In this document: positions 37,237 to 46,760 of the stretch, in pieces
Position numbering within the stretch: position 1 is the first letter of the stretch
Layout of the letters: every line of letters begins with the position of its first letter
Origin: Marivirga aurantiaca
Lineage (GTDB): Bacteria > Bacteroidota > Bacteroidia > Cytophagales > Cyclobacteriaceae
Assembly: GCF_016679925.1 (NCBI RefSeq)
Contig: NZ_JAEQBW010000002.1
Span: forward strand, 62,001-126,000
Direction of reading: 5' to 3'
Length of the DNA stretch: 64,000 nt
The notes under the pieces: generated by a model
The model's database searches: none
The model's input: only the letters and a program-made list of their open reading frames with translations
What the model was told of the DNA's origin: nothing
Program-made: the position numbers and the translations under genes

Positions 37237-38084
37237 TAGTTGCTTTTAACGTAGGTTTTTTACAAGTAAGTCTGGTCGATATTCTGGATATCGCCCTGGT
37301 AAGCTTTTTATTGTTTCAGGTGTACAGCCTGATGAGGGGTAGCGTGGCTGTCAGGATATTTATCGGATTTTTGTCATTATATCTTATTTACCTGGTAGTG
37401 CGTGCTGCTGAAATGGAGTTGCTCTCCGCCATATTGGGGCAATTCATGGGAGTGGGAGTAATTGCAGCTATTATACTATTTCAACAGGAGATCAGGAAAT
37501 TTTTGTTGTTACTGGGAAAAACTACTTCGTTTAATCGGGATAACGGTTTCCTGGCCAATTTACCTTGGAAAAAGAAACAGTTAGCAGGTGATGTAGACAT
37601 TACAGCCTTAATAGAGGCTGCCAAATCATTGGGAGGTACAAATATTGGTGCATTGGTGGTATTGTCCAAGGGTTCTGAGCTTAGGTTTTATGCGGAATCA
37701 GGGGATAGGATTGATGCCCTTGTTTCTAAAAGGTTGCTCATTGCTATTTTCAATAAAACAAGTCCATTACACGATGGGGCTGTAATTATACATAAAGGAC
37801 GGATAATTGCAGCGCGATGTGTGTTGCCCGTAACAGAGAAAGATGTACCTGCTCAATTCGGGTTGAGGCACAGGGCGGCTATTGGAATGTCGGAAGCAAC
37901 AGATACCATTATTTTGATTGTTTCGGAGGAAACCGGACAGATTTCTGTGGCAAGAAATGGCACCATCTATCATAACCTTTCCAATCAGGAAATAAGAGCC
38001 AAAATCAGAGAATACCTGATGGAGGAAACCAAGAAAAAGGATAAAAAGACTGAAAAAGCTACTGATGAGGAAGTAGTGAAATAA
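37233..38084 (+). CDS. cdaA: Diadenylate cyclase CdaA (c-di-AMP synthase)
   Basis: 283 residues. Three N-terminal transmembrane helices (about 12-32, 38-58, 66-84) anchor a DisA_N cyclase domain with both catalytic motifs: SPLHDGAVII (DGA 181-183) and GLRHRAAIGMSE (RHR 212-214). It makes c-di-AMP from two ATP, a messenger controlling potassium and osmotic balance. The C-terminal tail is Lys/Glu-rich. Translation starts at TTG overlapping the folP stop by four bases, so it is coupled to folP. The folP-cdaA pair is typical of Bacteroidota. Confidence 0.96.
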   Translation: MIVAFNVGFLQVSLVDILDIALVSFLLFQVYSLMRGSVAVRIFIGFLSLYLIYLVVRAAEMELLSAILGQFMGVGVIAAIILFQQEIRKFLLLLGKTTSFNRDNGFLANLPWKKKQLAGDVDITALIEAAKSLGGTNIGALVVLSKGSELRFYAESGDRIDALVSKRLLIAIFNKTSPLHDGAVIIHKGRIIAARCVLPVTEKDVPAQFGLRHRAAIGMSEATDTIILIVSEETGQISVARNGTIYHNLSNQEIRAKIREYLMEETKKKDKKTEKATDEEVVK

Positions 38085-38401
38085 CTCATTTATATTGTCT
38101 GCAACTATTTTTCTTAATCATATGTTGGACTTTTGCATGGAGTGACTTTCTTTTGAGCTTTGATTTTAATATAATTAATAATACAATTCTTGCCTTATCT
38201 TCTTATTTAACAGAAGGACTAAGAGTTGAGATTTAGTTTCCCATTCTTAATTAGAAACAATTTTTCTTTTTCACTAATTAATTTAGAGCTAAAGTAAAAA
38301 AGCGAAAAAGTATTTTGCTACCTTTGCATCCTGATTGGTTGGAGAATTCATTTGAAATCGCAACTAATTGATTATCAAATATTTTATTTTATATCAAGTC
38401 A
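38085..38401. promoter_or_regulatory. Leader and promoter region of typA
   Basis: 317 bp. TACCTTTG (38319-38326) is a canonical -7 box, about 75 bp before the typA ATG. No clear -33 TTG. Nothing else is recognised. Confidence 0.55.
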
Positions 38402-40207
38402 ATGACAGAAATTAGAAATGTGGCCATTATCGCCCACGTTGATCACGGGAAAACAACCTTAGTAGACAAAATCATTCATGCATGTCAGGTTTTTCGTGTA
38501 GGTCAAGAAACAGATGAATTAATTCTTGATAACAATGATTTGGAGCGTGAGCGTGGGATTACTATTTTAAGTAAGAACGTTTCTGTTACCTACAAAGGTG
38601 TCAAAATTAATATTATTGACACTCCGGGTCACTCCGATTTTGGAGGAGAGGTAGAGCGTGTGCTTAAAATGGCAGATGGTGTATTACTTTTAGTGGATGC
38701 ATTTGAAGGCGCTATGCCACAAACCAGATTTGTATTAGGTAAAGCCTTAGCTTTAGGTTTAAAGCCTATTGTTGTGGTTAATAAAGTAGATAAAGAAAAT
38801 TGCCGTCCTGATGTAGTGCAAGAACAGGTATTCGATTTAATGTTCAACCTGGATGCTACCGAAGAGCAGTTGGATTTCGTAACAATGTACGGTTCCAGCA
38901 AGAATGGTTGGATGAACCATGACTGGACAAAACCCAATGACAATATTTTTCCTCTTTTGGACGAGATAATCAAAACCATTCCACCGGCTCCTTCTAATGA
39001 AGGTGTGCCAAGATTACAGGTTGTGTCTTTGGATTACTCTGCATTTGTTGGGCGAATAGCTATTGGAAGATTATACCAAGGTACCTTGAAAGAGGGTATG
39101 ACAGTAGGTCTTTGTAAGAAAGATGGTTCTGTTAAGAGAACAAAAATTAAAGAGCTTCAAATATTTGAAGGTTTAGCCAAAAAGAGGGTAGAAGAAGTTC
39201 ATTCAGGAGAGATTTGCGCACTTGTTGGTATTGAAGGTTTTGATATTGGTGATACTATCACTGATTTTGAAAATCCTGAGCCTCTTCCAAGAATTTCCAT
39301 TGATGAGCCTACTATGAGTATGCTTTTCACTATCAACAACTCACCATTCTTTGGTAAAGAGGGTAAATTTGTTACTTCCCGTCACCTGAGAGAAAGGTTG
39401 ATGAAGGAAACTGAAAAGAACCTTGCATTAAGAGTAGAGCCTGCAGGTTCAGAAGATAAATTCCTGGTTTTTGGTCGCGGTATCTTGCACTTATCGGTTT
39501 TAATTGAAACCATGCGTAGAGAAGGTTATGAAATTCAGGTAGGACAGCCTCAGGTGCTTTTCAAAGAAATTGATGGTACAAGACATGAGCCAATAGAGCA
39601 TTTGGTTATTGATGTGCCTGAAGATGTAGCAGGTAAAGCCATTGAATTGGTGACTATGCGTAAAGGTGAATTATTGGTAATGGAGCCAAAAGGTGATGTA
39701 CAGCATTTGGAATTTGATATTCCTGCCAGGGGATTGATCGGTTTGAGAAATAACATCCTAACAGCAACTGCTGGTGAAGGTATTATGACACACCGCTTCA
39801 AAGGATATGAGCCTTACAAAGGAGCTATCCAGGGGAGAATAAATGGTTCTATGATTTCTATGGAGGCCGGTTCATCCACTGCTTACTCAATGGATAAATT
39901 GACTGATAGAGGTGTGTTCTTTATTTCTCCGGGAGATGAATTGTACGTGGGCCAGGTAATTGGTGAGCATTCAAGAGATAATGATCTTGTTGTAAACGTT
40001 ACTAAAGGTAAAAAACTGACTAACATGCGTGCTTCCGGTACAGATGATAGTAACAAATTAGCTCCGCCAAGAAGATTCTCTTTAGAGGAAGCCTTGGAAT
40101 ATATCCAGAAAGATGAGTATTTGGAAGTGACTCCAAAGAGCATTCGAATGAGAAAAATCTATTTGGATGAAAACGAGAGAAAAAGAATGTCTAATAAGAT
40201 TGATTAA
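38402..40207 (+). CDS. typA: Ribosome-associated GTPase TypA/BipA
   Basis: 601 residues, an EF-G-related translational GTPase that acts in 50S assembly and stress adaptation. G1 is AHVDHGKTT (11-19), the switch region has RERGITI, G3 is DTPGHSDFG and G4 is NKVDKENCRPD. After domain II come the EF-G-like domains and the TypA-specific C-terminal region (RGLIGLRNNILTATAGEGIM, DRGVFFISPGDELYVGQVIG). Length is typical. Monocistronic, with promoter box 38319-38326 and terminator 40231-40266. Confidence 0.98.
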   Translation: MTEIRNVAIIAHVDHGKTTLVDKIIHACQVFRVGQETDELILDNNDLERERGITILSKNVSVTYKGVKINIIDTPGHSDFGGEVERVLKMADGVLLLVDAFEGAMPQTRFVLGKALALGLKPIVVVNKVDKENCRPDVVQEQVFDLMFNLDATEEQLDFVTMYGSSKNGWMNHDWTKPNDNIFPLLDEIIKTIPPAPSNEGVPRLQVVSLDYSAFVGRIAIGRLYQGTLKEGMTVGLCKKDGSVKRTKIKELQIFEGLAKKRVEEVHSGEICALVGIEGFDIGDTITDFENPEPLPRISIDEPTMSMLFTINNSPFFGKEGKFVTSRHLRERLMKETEKNLALRVEPAGSEDKFLVFGRGILHLSVLIETMRREGYEIQVGQPQVLFKEIDGTRHEPIEHLVIDVPEDVAGKAIELVTMRKGELLVMEPKGDVQHLEFDIPARGLIGLRNNILTATAGEGIMTHRFKGYEPYKGAIQGRINGSMISMEAGSSTAYSMDKLTDRGVFFISPGDELYVGQVIGEHSRDNDLVVNVTKGKKLTNMRASGTDDSNKLAPPRRFSLEEALEYIQKDEYLEVTPKSIRMRKIYLDENERKRMSNKID

Positions 40208-40230
40208 ATCTTTAAAAGCATAAAACACAA

Positions 40231-40266
40231 AAGGCTGATTCATTCATTTGATTCAGCCTTTTTTTT
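40231..40266 (+). terminator. Terminator of typA
   Basis: AAGGCTGA (40231-40238) pairs with TCAGCCTT (40253-40260), followed by TTTTTTTT, 24 bp past the stop. Confidence 0.85.
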
Positions 40267-40291
40267 GAACAAAACCCAGGGATTTTGCAGG

Positions 40292-41314
40292 TCACTTTAC
40301 ACTCATTTCAATATAAGCCCGTAAATCTTCCACCTGCTGGTGCGACATTTTTTCCAAGGTATAATGTGGCATATATTCCTTATGTCCCACTTCAGAATAA
40401 GTGCCCTTTCTGATGATCTCGTATATAGATTTTGGGGAATTCTTAGTGATATTCTTTTTAAGCCATTTAAAAGTATAAACAGAATTGTCCAGTACTAAAT
40501 CACTTTCTCCATAAGGATGATGGCAATGCTGACAACCCAATTCGTAAATGGCTTTTCCGAATTCAGGCCTTCCCGTATAAGGATACCCTTCTTTTTTGCT
40601 TTCAGGAACCTCTGTAAATGTAGCAGGTGATTTAGTTAGGTATTTAGATTTTAAAAGATTGATTGCACTATCATTTTTCTGATGTGCAACTAATTCATTT
40701 ATAGCGGCTAATTCATTTTCGGATAAATCCAGGTCACTTACTTTCATTTGCAAGGTCCATAAGTAGGAGAGAATGCTATTCATTTCCCACTCTTCCAGAT
40801 ATCTTCCCTGGGAACACACCTGGGCACATAATTGGATACTTTCTTTTAGGCTACTCTCTGCTTTTCTCACTAAATCGCCATACTTTAAAACATAATCATC
40901 ATTGTACCAGCTTTCCCTATTGACCACACCCCAAAAAGTGGAACCTTGTAGGTAAGGAATTTTATTATCCATTGCAAATTGCAGTCGGGCATCCTGGTCT
41001 ACTACGTCTAATTCCGAATCCTCTTTTACCATATTATGGCAACTTGTACAGGTATAGAACTTACTGATGGAGGTGGAGATAATACCTGAAGGTGGTTTTG
41101 TTTTGCCAATATGAACTAATTCATATCCTCTTTTAATGGCTGATGAGTCAATGTTATCAATATAATGATCAGGATAGTCTTCACCTAAGGCATGATAAAT
41201 TTCCATTAAATTATCCGAAGGAGAAATCAGCTGGTTTTTAAATGTATAGGCCGAAATAGTAGCTATTAAAATAGCACATACTCCTATAATATTCTTCAAT
41301 CGTTGTGACTTCAT
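40292..41314 (-). CDS. Exported diheme cytochrome c
   Basis: 340 residues with an N-terminal signal/anchor helix (8-24). There are two haem-c sites: CTSCH (89-93) and CQHCH (near 260), with a candidate distal Met in EYMPHYTLEKM. The first domain (60-200) resembles the SoxA/CccA-like class with VCSQGRYLEEWEMNSILSYLW, the second is a class I mono-haem domain ending in VEDLRAYIEMS. It is a periplasmic electron carrier with unknown partner oxidase. Last of three tightly packed genes (8 bp after the DUF5777 gene) that probably form one electron-transfer unit. Confidence 0.9.
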   Translation of the reverse strand: MKSQRLKNIIGVCAILIATISAYTFKNQLISPSDNLMEIYHALGEDYPDHYIDNIDSSAIKRGYELVHIGKTKPPSGIISTSISKFYTCTSCHNMVKEDSELDVVDQDARLQFAMDNKIPYLQGSTFWGVVNRESWYNDDYVLKYGDLVRKAESSLKESIQLCAQVCSQGRYLEEWEMNSILSYLWTLQMKVSDLDLSENELAAINELVAHQKNDSAINLLKSKYLTKSPATFTEVPESKKEGYPYTGRPEFGKAIYELGCQHCHHPYGESDLVLDNSVYTFKWLKKNITKNSPKSIYEIIRKGTYSEVGHKEYMPHYTLEKMSHQQVEDLRAYIEMSVK

Positions 41315-41322
41315 TGTCTGAT

Positions 41323-42156
41323 TTATTTTCTTGGGCCTACTTTAAAATCCCTGGTGATGTTGAAACCAAAATGGATATCTCCTTTTTCTATCACGCCTTC
41401 AGTTTCAGCAATATAAAGTGGAGCTATGAGCCCCAGCGAATTAGTGAAATTAAATTGGAAAATATGCCCTTTCGTTTCAAACTCTACCCCTAAACCTGCT
41501 GATGATTGAATATTATCCATCAGCTGATCAGGTAATAAGTAATAATATTCCAGGTTAACAGCAATTACCTTTGTAAGTTGAAAACGCCCTGCGGCACCTA
41601 AGCTGTAAACATCATTTTTGCTTGTTTCATCTAATACATAATTTCTGTGAACAAAGCTTGGTGAAAGCTGTAAGCTAAAGAAATCATTGAACTTACGGGC
41701 AATCAACAGTTGATGAACATAGGCCAGGTTATTGGTAAAAGTAAGATTTTCTGTTTGGCTATTAATTAATGTTCTTACAGAGGCATTTGTATAATACACC
41801 AGGGACAATGGGGATTTACCATTGTTTTTTTGTTGCAGGATTCTGTATTTCAGGTAAACATCATAATGCTTTTGGAAAGAACTTCGGCCAAAGCCAATAT
41901 TGAGTTGATCAATTATACCATAATCCAATCCCATTCTTATGGTGGAATTATCCAGTCCGTAAAGCTGCTGAAAGCCTGAATTTAGTTTCCCGAAGCGATG
42001 AGATATAATGAATTTCATAGTCCCTTTGGGGATTAACTCTGTGGAATGACCATTGATAATTCTTGTATCTCTAAAAACTTTTGTGCGATCTTCCTGTGCA
42101 GTCAGGCTAGTAACTACAAACACCAAAACTGATATTAAACTTATTATTCTTGTCAT
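41323..42156 (-). CDS. DUF5777 family beta-barrel protein
   Basis: 277 residues. Signal peptide with cleavage near LTAQED. The mature N-terminus VFRDTRIINGHSTELIPKGTMKFIISHRFG is typical of DUF5777, and the rest alternates strands of an outer-membrane barrel (MGLDYGIIDQLNIGFGRSS, YDVYLKYRIL, FSLQLSPSFVHRNY). The family occurs beside cytochromes and haem lipoproteins in Bacteroidota; its role is unknown, and an electron-transfer conduit or lipid-associated barrel is only a guess. It begins 1 bp after the lipoprotein gene ends. Confidence 0.85.
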   Translation of the reverse strand: MTRIISLISVLVFVVTSLTAQEDRTKVFRDTRIINGHSTELIPKGTMKFIISHRFGKLNSGFQQLYGLDNSTIRMGLDYGIIDQLNIGFGRSSFQKHYDVYLKYRILQQKNNGKSPLSLVYYTNASVRTLINSQTENLTFTNNLAYVHQLLIARKFNDFFSLQLSPSFVHRNYVLDETSKNDVYSLGAAGRFQLTKVIAVNLEYYYLLPDQLMDNIQSSAGLGVEFETKGHIFQFNFTNSLGLIAPLYIAETEGVIEKGDIHFGFNITRDFKVGPRK

Positions 42157-42157
42157 A

Positions 42158-42967
42158 TTAATTATTTAATGAACCATCATTTACCCAGCAGGCTATTAAA
42201 TCAATTTCCTGTTGAGTCAAATCTTGCCTTCCAGCGGGAGGCATTGTCCCACTACTTGTTCTGCTTCTGATGTTGGAAGCATTATTAATAATATTTTCTT
42301 TGACACTTAAGTTGGGTGACTGAGCTCCATTATGGCACCCATTTACTGCACAATTAGCTATAATTATGGGTTGCACCTGATCGGAGAGACTCACCCCTGT
42401 ACTAATTCGGATGTTGGAAATGCTTGATTCACAATCAAGAGCATCTTTGGCAGTTACATTATAAACCCCACTGCTTAAGCCTGTGAAAGTAGCTTCCTGC
42501 TGAAACTCTCCATTATTAATTCTATATTCAATAGGGGCAAGGCCATTTTCCTGGGTGATGCTAATACTGCCGGAACTACTGCCACAATCAGTATTGCTTT
42601 TTTGAGATAAGGTGATTTGTAATCCGTCTATATTCAATACATCTTCTGTTATGGGATCGCTTATACATAAAGTAATTGCATCTCTTGCCACTATTTCATA
42701 AGTGCCTGAACTTAAGTTGCTAAAAACCCCTTCTTTTGTAAATGCACTTTCATTGATACTGAATTCATATTCACCATCACCCCCCTCGGCTGTTACCACA
42801 ATTTCTCCTTCATTTGTACCACAGGATGTGTTTTCCACAGATTGCAGGTTTAGCACAATTGCATTTGTGCTACAGTCTGTTGAAATGCGTTCATATTCAC
42901 ATCCTGACAAAAGGATAACGAATAGTAAATAAGTAAAGAAGGGAAAAGATTTAATCATTATTCTCAT
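42158..42967 (-). CDS. Lipoprotein with SprB-like repeats and a C-terminal CX4CH haem-type domain
   Basis: 269 residues. Lipobox LLSGC (Cys23). Two beta-sandwich repeats follow (about 45-115 and 125-190), each with the pattern C-G/GS...G-x-I-x-V/I-T...G...YE/YRIN...F-x-x-L-S-S-G-x-Y, as in SprB-type repeats of Bacteroidota surface proteins. The C-terminal part has IIIANCAVNGCHNGAQSPNL (CX4CH at about 205-211) and a later GTMPPAG, which is the layout of the cytochrome-c-like domain common in this phylum, with Met as possible distal ligand. It is the first gene of the cytochrome cluster. Whether haem is bound through CX4CH is untested. Confidence 0.82.
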   Translation of the reverse strand: MRIMIKSFPFFTYLLFVILLSGCEYERISTDCSTNAIVLNLQSVENTSCGTNEGEIVVTAEGGDGEYEFSINESAFTKEGVFSNLSSGTYEIVARDAITLCISDPITEDVLNIDGLQITLSQKSNTDCGSSSGSISITQENGLAPIEYRINNGEFQQEATFTGLSSGVYNVTAKDALDCESSISNIRISTGVSLSDQVQPIIIANCAVNGCHNGAQSPNLSVKENIINNASNIRSRTSSGTMPPAGRQDLTQQEIDLIACWVNDGSLNN

Positions 42968-43201
42968 AAATTTATAAAAAACGAATTTTAAACCTAAGAT
43001 ACGAAACTTCTTTTATATTGGATTCTGAATAGCTGATTTGAAAAAAGCATCTTTTTATCGTTAATCATTTTTTAATAGTATATTAAATTGTCATTTCAAA
43101 CTAATTATTAAAATGAACAGATTGTCCTAAATCCGGTTTTAAATTTAATGCGTAGTTCAAATTGTCGACAAACAAATAATTTTCGTACACTAAAAACTAT
43201 T

Positions 43202-44992
43202 ATGATGAGACTAAAAAAAGTAAACAAGTTTATAAGCAAAGCATTAATGGCTTTGGGAGCAGGAGCAATTTTATTGTCTGCCTGCAAGGATGATGAACCG
43301 AATACTCCTGACATACCTACCGGAATGTTAACAGTATCAGACCAAACACTTTCACAAAATAAAATCAAAGTAGAAAATGTTAACCTTGATCAAAATGGTT
43401 GGGTTGTGGTGCATGCCAGTACAGCAGAAGGTGGTCCGGTAGTGCCTGAAATTATTTCGGAGCCATTATTTGTGGAAGCCGGGTCAACGGATAATTTGGA
43501 GCTTACATTGACTGATGTTGATAATCTTTCAGATGGAGATAAGCTATGGGTGATGTTGCATACTGATGACGGTACTGAAGGTACTTATGAATTTGATGGA
43601 GTCAATGGATTTGATGCCCCTATACTCACTGATGGAGGAGATATAGTGATGAGTGATATTACCATTTCGGCAGCAAGTGTTTCTGTAGAGAATCAAGCTG
43701 TAAGTGAGAATAAAGTGGTTATCAGTGAAGTGAATGCTGCAGTTGATGGATGGATAGTTATTCATTCCGGTGATGCAGGAGGTCCTGTAATAGGCCAGAC
43801 AATGGTAACGGCAGGAGTTAATACCGATGTTGAGGTAGATTTAGGAGAGAACACTTTTTCAGGTGGCGAGATGTTGTTTCCTATGTTGCACATTGAAAGC
43901 CCGGCCGATGGAGAATATGGTTTTCCTGATAATGGAGATGGCCCGGAAGTTTTCGGTGAAGATGTAATAGTAGTAGGTTTTGAAACGCTTGCGCCATCCG
44001 GAAGCATAGTAGCAGAAAATCAAATTGTTCAGGGCAACACAATTACTGTTGCAGAGCTTACTGTTAATGCCACTGCCTGGGTAGTAGTACATGCAAGTAA
44101 CGAGACAAATGATGGTCCGCAAGTTCCGGAAATTATTTCTACTCCAGTTCAGTTAGAAGCCGGAACGAATACGGATGTTGAGATTGAAATAGATGAATCA
44201 AATCCTTTAAATGAAGGGGATGTGATTTATATAATGTTACATACTGAGAATGGTACAATTGGAGAATATGAATTTGATGGCGCCAATGGATTTGACGGGC
44301 CTATCACAACTCAAGCTATTACTGTGGAGGCACCAACAGGAACTTTTGTTGCCAATGATCAAACTTTATCCGCGGGTAAGTTAATAGTAGAAAGTGTTAC
44401 TGTAGGACAGCCATCATGGGTTGTGGTTCACAGAGATGATGGTACCGGTGAGGGATTTGTGGCTCCGGGCATTATATCTGAACCTGTTGCAGTTGAAGCA
44501 GGTACAACAACAGATGTGGAAATTACCTTTACAGAAGAAGTAGCCGATGGTGAAATATTATGGGTGATGTTACATAATGATAATGGTACTGTAGGTACAT
44601 ATGAATTTGACGGGGCCAATGGTTTTGATAATCCTATCTCTTTCTCGTCCCTTACTGTCTCAGTTTCCAACGTCATCAATTATGATGTGACACACAGTGG
44701 TACCAGTGCGTATTTGTTTAGTGGCAATGGCTTAAATGAGGATTCTAATCCGGATATTACTTTAACAAGAGGTGAAACCTATACTTTTACAATTAGTGCA
44801 AGTGGACACCCATTTTATATTAAATCAGTACAGTCTACTGGTACTGCTGATGCTTATAATGATGGCGTAGAAAATAATGGAGCACAATCAGGAACTATAA
44901 CTTTTACGGTTCCTGCTAATGCACCAAGTACTTTGTTTTATAATTGTGAATTTCATGCTTCCATGACAGGAAGATTCACAATTATTGACTAA
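43202..44992 (+). CDS. Large lipoprotein with four DUF7282-like repeats and a cupredoxin domain
   Basis: 596 residues. The lipobox LLSAC puts the lipidated Cys at 28. Four repeats follow (about 41-145, 152-260, 266-372, 379-485), each with the core WVVVHAS...P-x-I-I-S-x-P-V...V-x-x-G-x-x-T-D-V-E and a LWVMLHTDDGTEGTYEFDG-like end, with NGFD following in repeats 1, 3 and 4. The last 105 residues form a plastocyanin-like domain with all type-1 copper ligands: H536 in SGHPFYIKS and C582, H585, M588 in YNCEFHASMTG. It is therefore a surface-anchored copper protein, probably an electron carrier. Monocistronic, terminator 45013-45050. Repeat 2 is the most divergent. Confidence 0.88.
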   Translation: MMRLKKVNKFISKALMALGAGAILLSACKDDEPNTPDIPTGMLTVSDQTLSQNKIKVENVNLDQNGWVVVHASTAEGGPVVPEIISEPLFVEAGSTDNLELTLTDVDNLSDGDKLWVMLHTDDGTEGTYEFDGVNGFDAPILTDGGDIVMSDITISAASVSVENQAVSENKVVISEVNAAVDGWIVIHSGDAGGPVIGQTMVTAGVNTDVEVDLGENTFSGGEMLFPMLHIESPADGEYGFPDNGDGPEVFGEDVIVVGFETLAPSGSIVAENQIVQGNTITVAELTVNATAWVVVHASNETNDGPQVPEIISTPVQLEAGTNTDVEIEIDESNPLNEGDVIYIMLHTENGTIGEYEFDGANGFDGPITTQAITVEAPTGTFVANDQTLSAGKLIVESVTVGQPSWVVVHRDDGTGEGFVAPGIISEPVAVEAGTTTDVEITFTEEVADGEILWVMLHNDNGTVGTYEFDGANGFDNPISFSSLTVSVSNVINYDVTHSGTSAYLFSGNGLNEDSNPDITLTRGETYTFTISASGHPFYIKSVQSTGTADAYNDGVENNGAQSGTITFTVPANAPSTLFYNCEFHASMTGRFTIID

Positions 44993-45012
44993 AATTAGTT
45001 TTAGATACATTT

Positions 45013-45050
45013 AAAAAGCGGCTTCATCTAAAAATGAAGCCGCTTTTTTT
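45013..45050 (+). terminator. Terminator of the DUF7282-cupredoxin gene
   Basis: AAAGCGGCTTCAT pairs with ATGAAGCCGCTTT around CTAAAA, followed by a run of T. Confidence 0.9.
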
Positions 45051-45186
45051 GTAAAATAGAGAGGATCTCCTGCAGTTCGGTTCTAGAACTACGGAGGCCT
45101 GACAAAAATAATAAAGTTCGGGGCAGGCTGTAGGTTTATGGCTCACGGCCTTCTACTCATTACACTTTCACCCTTTTTTATCTTAT

Positions 45187-46749
45187 CTAATTTTTCAATT
45201 TCCGAGCAGCTTCTGAGTGATTGGATAGCATACGGTGATTTTCCAGCCCTGTAATGATAAACCTATTTAATTCCGCTTCTCGTTCTATGTATTTGACATA
45301 TGCCATAAAGGAATGGTCAATATACTTTGCTTGACTAAAGTTTAATTCAACACTTCCTTGTTCTAAGTATTTTTCTATGGCTTTTTTTATTCCGATTAAA
45401 TTAGAAAAAATGGCGCAGTCCTTAACTTTAATCAAGGTAATTTGCTCTTTTTCAACTACCTCAAGGTTAGCTTTGAATAAAGATTTAAAAGGCACACCAT
45501 TTCGTAATTCAATAATAAATTTCACCACAATACCTGCAGCAATACCTAATAACAAATCTTCAACCAAAGTAACTATAACGGTCACCAAGAAAATAAGTAA
45601 CTGTTCTTTACCAATTTTATATGCATGGATATAATGTTTAGGAGCTGTCAAATTATAACCTGCATAAATCAGCATGGCTGCAAGTGCTGCATTCGGAATA
45701 AGTTCAATAAGTGGTATCATGAAAATCATGGCAAGCAGGAGGAATAAACCATGAAAAAAGTTCGCCCACTTTGACTGAGCATTGAAACTCACATTGGCAG
45801 AGCTTCTCACCACTTCTGATATCACAGGAGTACCTCCTAATAAACCTGCAATTGTATTAGCACTCCCCTGTCCGATAATGTCACCATTAGGATTGGAGAT
45901 TCTCTTTGCGGGGTCTAAACCATCAATTGCTTTTACCGTAAGCAAAGATTCTAAAGAACTCACAAAATAAAACATGAGGACATACTTCCAAAATGTGAAT
46001 GTTGTAATGGCCGAAAAATCTATATGTAAACCTATGGAACCCCAAAAATCACCAATAGAAACCAACGAATATGGCGGCTCCGTTTCGTTAAAATGCCAAA
46101 CAATTGATAGAGGAACAGCCACTAATAGAACCACCAGCGGAGCAGGAATGCTTTTTAGCATTCTGTTATTGATTTTTGGAAAAACAACCATAATTACCAA
46201 CGCAGTAATCCCTACTAAAGCAATGTGCCAATGAGCGTGCATAATAAATTCTGGTATATCCATTAACAGTTCAATAGGACCTTCACCTTGATACAATGAA
46301 GGTTCATCTCCCAATAAAACTGGTATCTGCTTTAAAATAATAATAATTCCGATGGCGGCTAACATACCGTGCACTGCCGAATGTGGAAAAAAATCACTCA
46401 AACTACCTAGTTTTAGTATTCCCGTAAGGATTTGTAAAATGGCCATGACCACAACCACGGCAGATACTATTTGCCACGTTTTTTCGTTTCCACCAAATTC
46501 TAGCATTGCAGCTGCAGAAATGGTTATAAGCCCGGCAGCCGGTCCTTTAATGGTTAAAGGCGCTACATTGAAAAACAAAGTAGCTATACCTCCTATCATC
46601 GCTGAAAGTACACCCATTGCCGCAGGATATCCGCTGGCTTTGGCAATACCTAAACTTAGAGGTAAAGCCAAGAGAAAAACCATAAAACCTGAAATCATAT
46701 CTGATTTCCAACTCAATTTTAATTGAGATACTATATTTTTATTTCTCAT
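45187..46749 (-). CDS. SulP family anion transporter with STAS domain
   Basis: 520 residues. About 12 membrane segments of the SLC26/SulP fold, starting with SGFMVFLLALPLSLGIAKASGYPAAMG and containing APLTIKGPAAGLITISAAAM and the conserved NPNGDIIGQGSANTIAGLLGGTPVISEVVRSSAN (in pieces near 285-318). A C-terminal STAS domain covers about 435-520. SulP proteins carry sulfate, bicarbonate or other anions. Its place 11 bp after dabB suggests bicarbonate or carbonate as substrate here. It is last in the dabA-dabB-sulP operon. The transporter family is firm, the substrate is inferred from context. Confidence 0.92.
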   Translation of the reverse strand: MRNKNIVSQLKLSWKSDMISGFMVFLLALPLSLGIAKASGYPAAMGVLSAMIGGIATLFFNVAPLTIKGPAAGLITISAAAMLEFGGNEKTWQIVSAVVVVMAILQILTGILKLGSLSDFFPHSAVHGMLAAIGIIIILKQIPVLLGDEPSLYQGEGPIELLMDIPEFIMHAHWHIALVGITALVIMVVFPKINNRMLKSIPAPLVVLLVAVPLSIVWHFNETEPPYSLVSIGDFWGSIGLHIDFSAITTFTFWKYVLMFYFVSSLESLLTVKAIDGLDPAKRISNPNGDIIGQGSANTIAGLLGGTPVISEVVRSSANVSFNAQSKWANFFHGLFLLLAMIFMIPLIELIPNAALAAMLIYAGYNLTAPKHYIHAYKIGKEQLLIFLVTVIVTLVEDLLLGIAAGIVVKFIIELRNGVPFKSLFKANLEVVEKEQITLIKVKDCAIFSNLIGIKKAIEKYLEQGSVELNFSQAKYIDHSFMAYVKYIEREAELNRFIITGLENHRMLSNHSEAARKLKN

Positions 46750-46760
46750 CTCTATATTGT

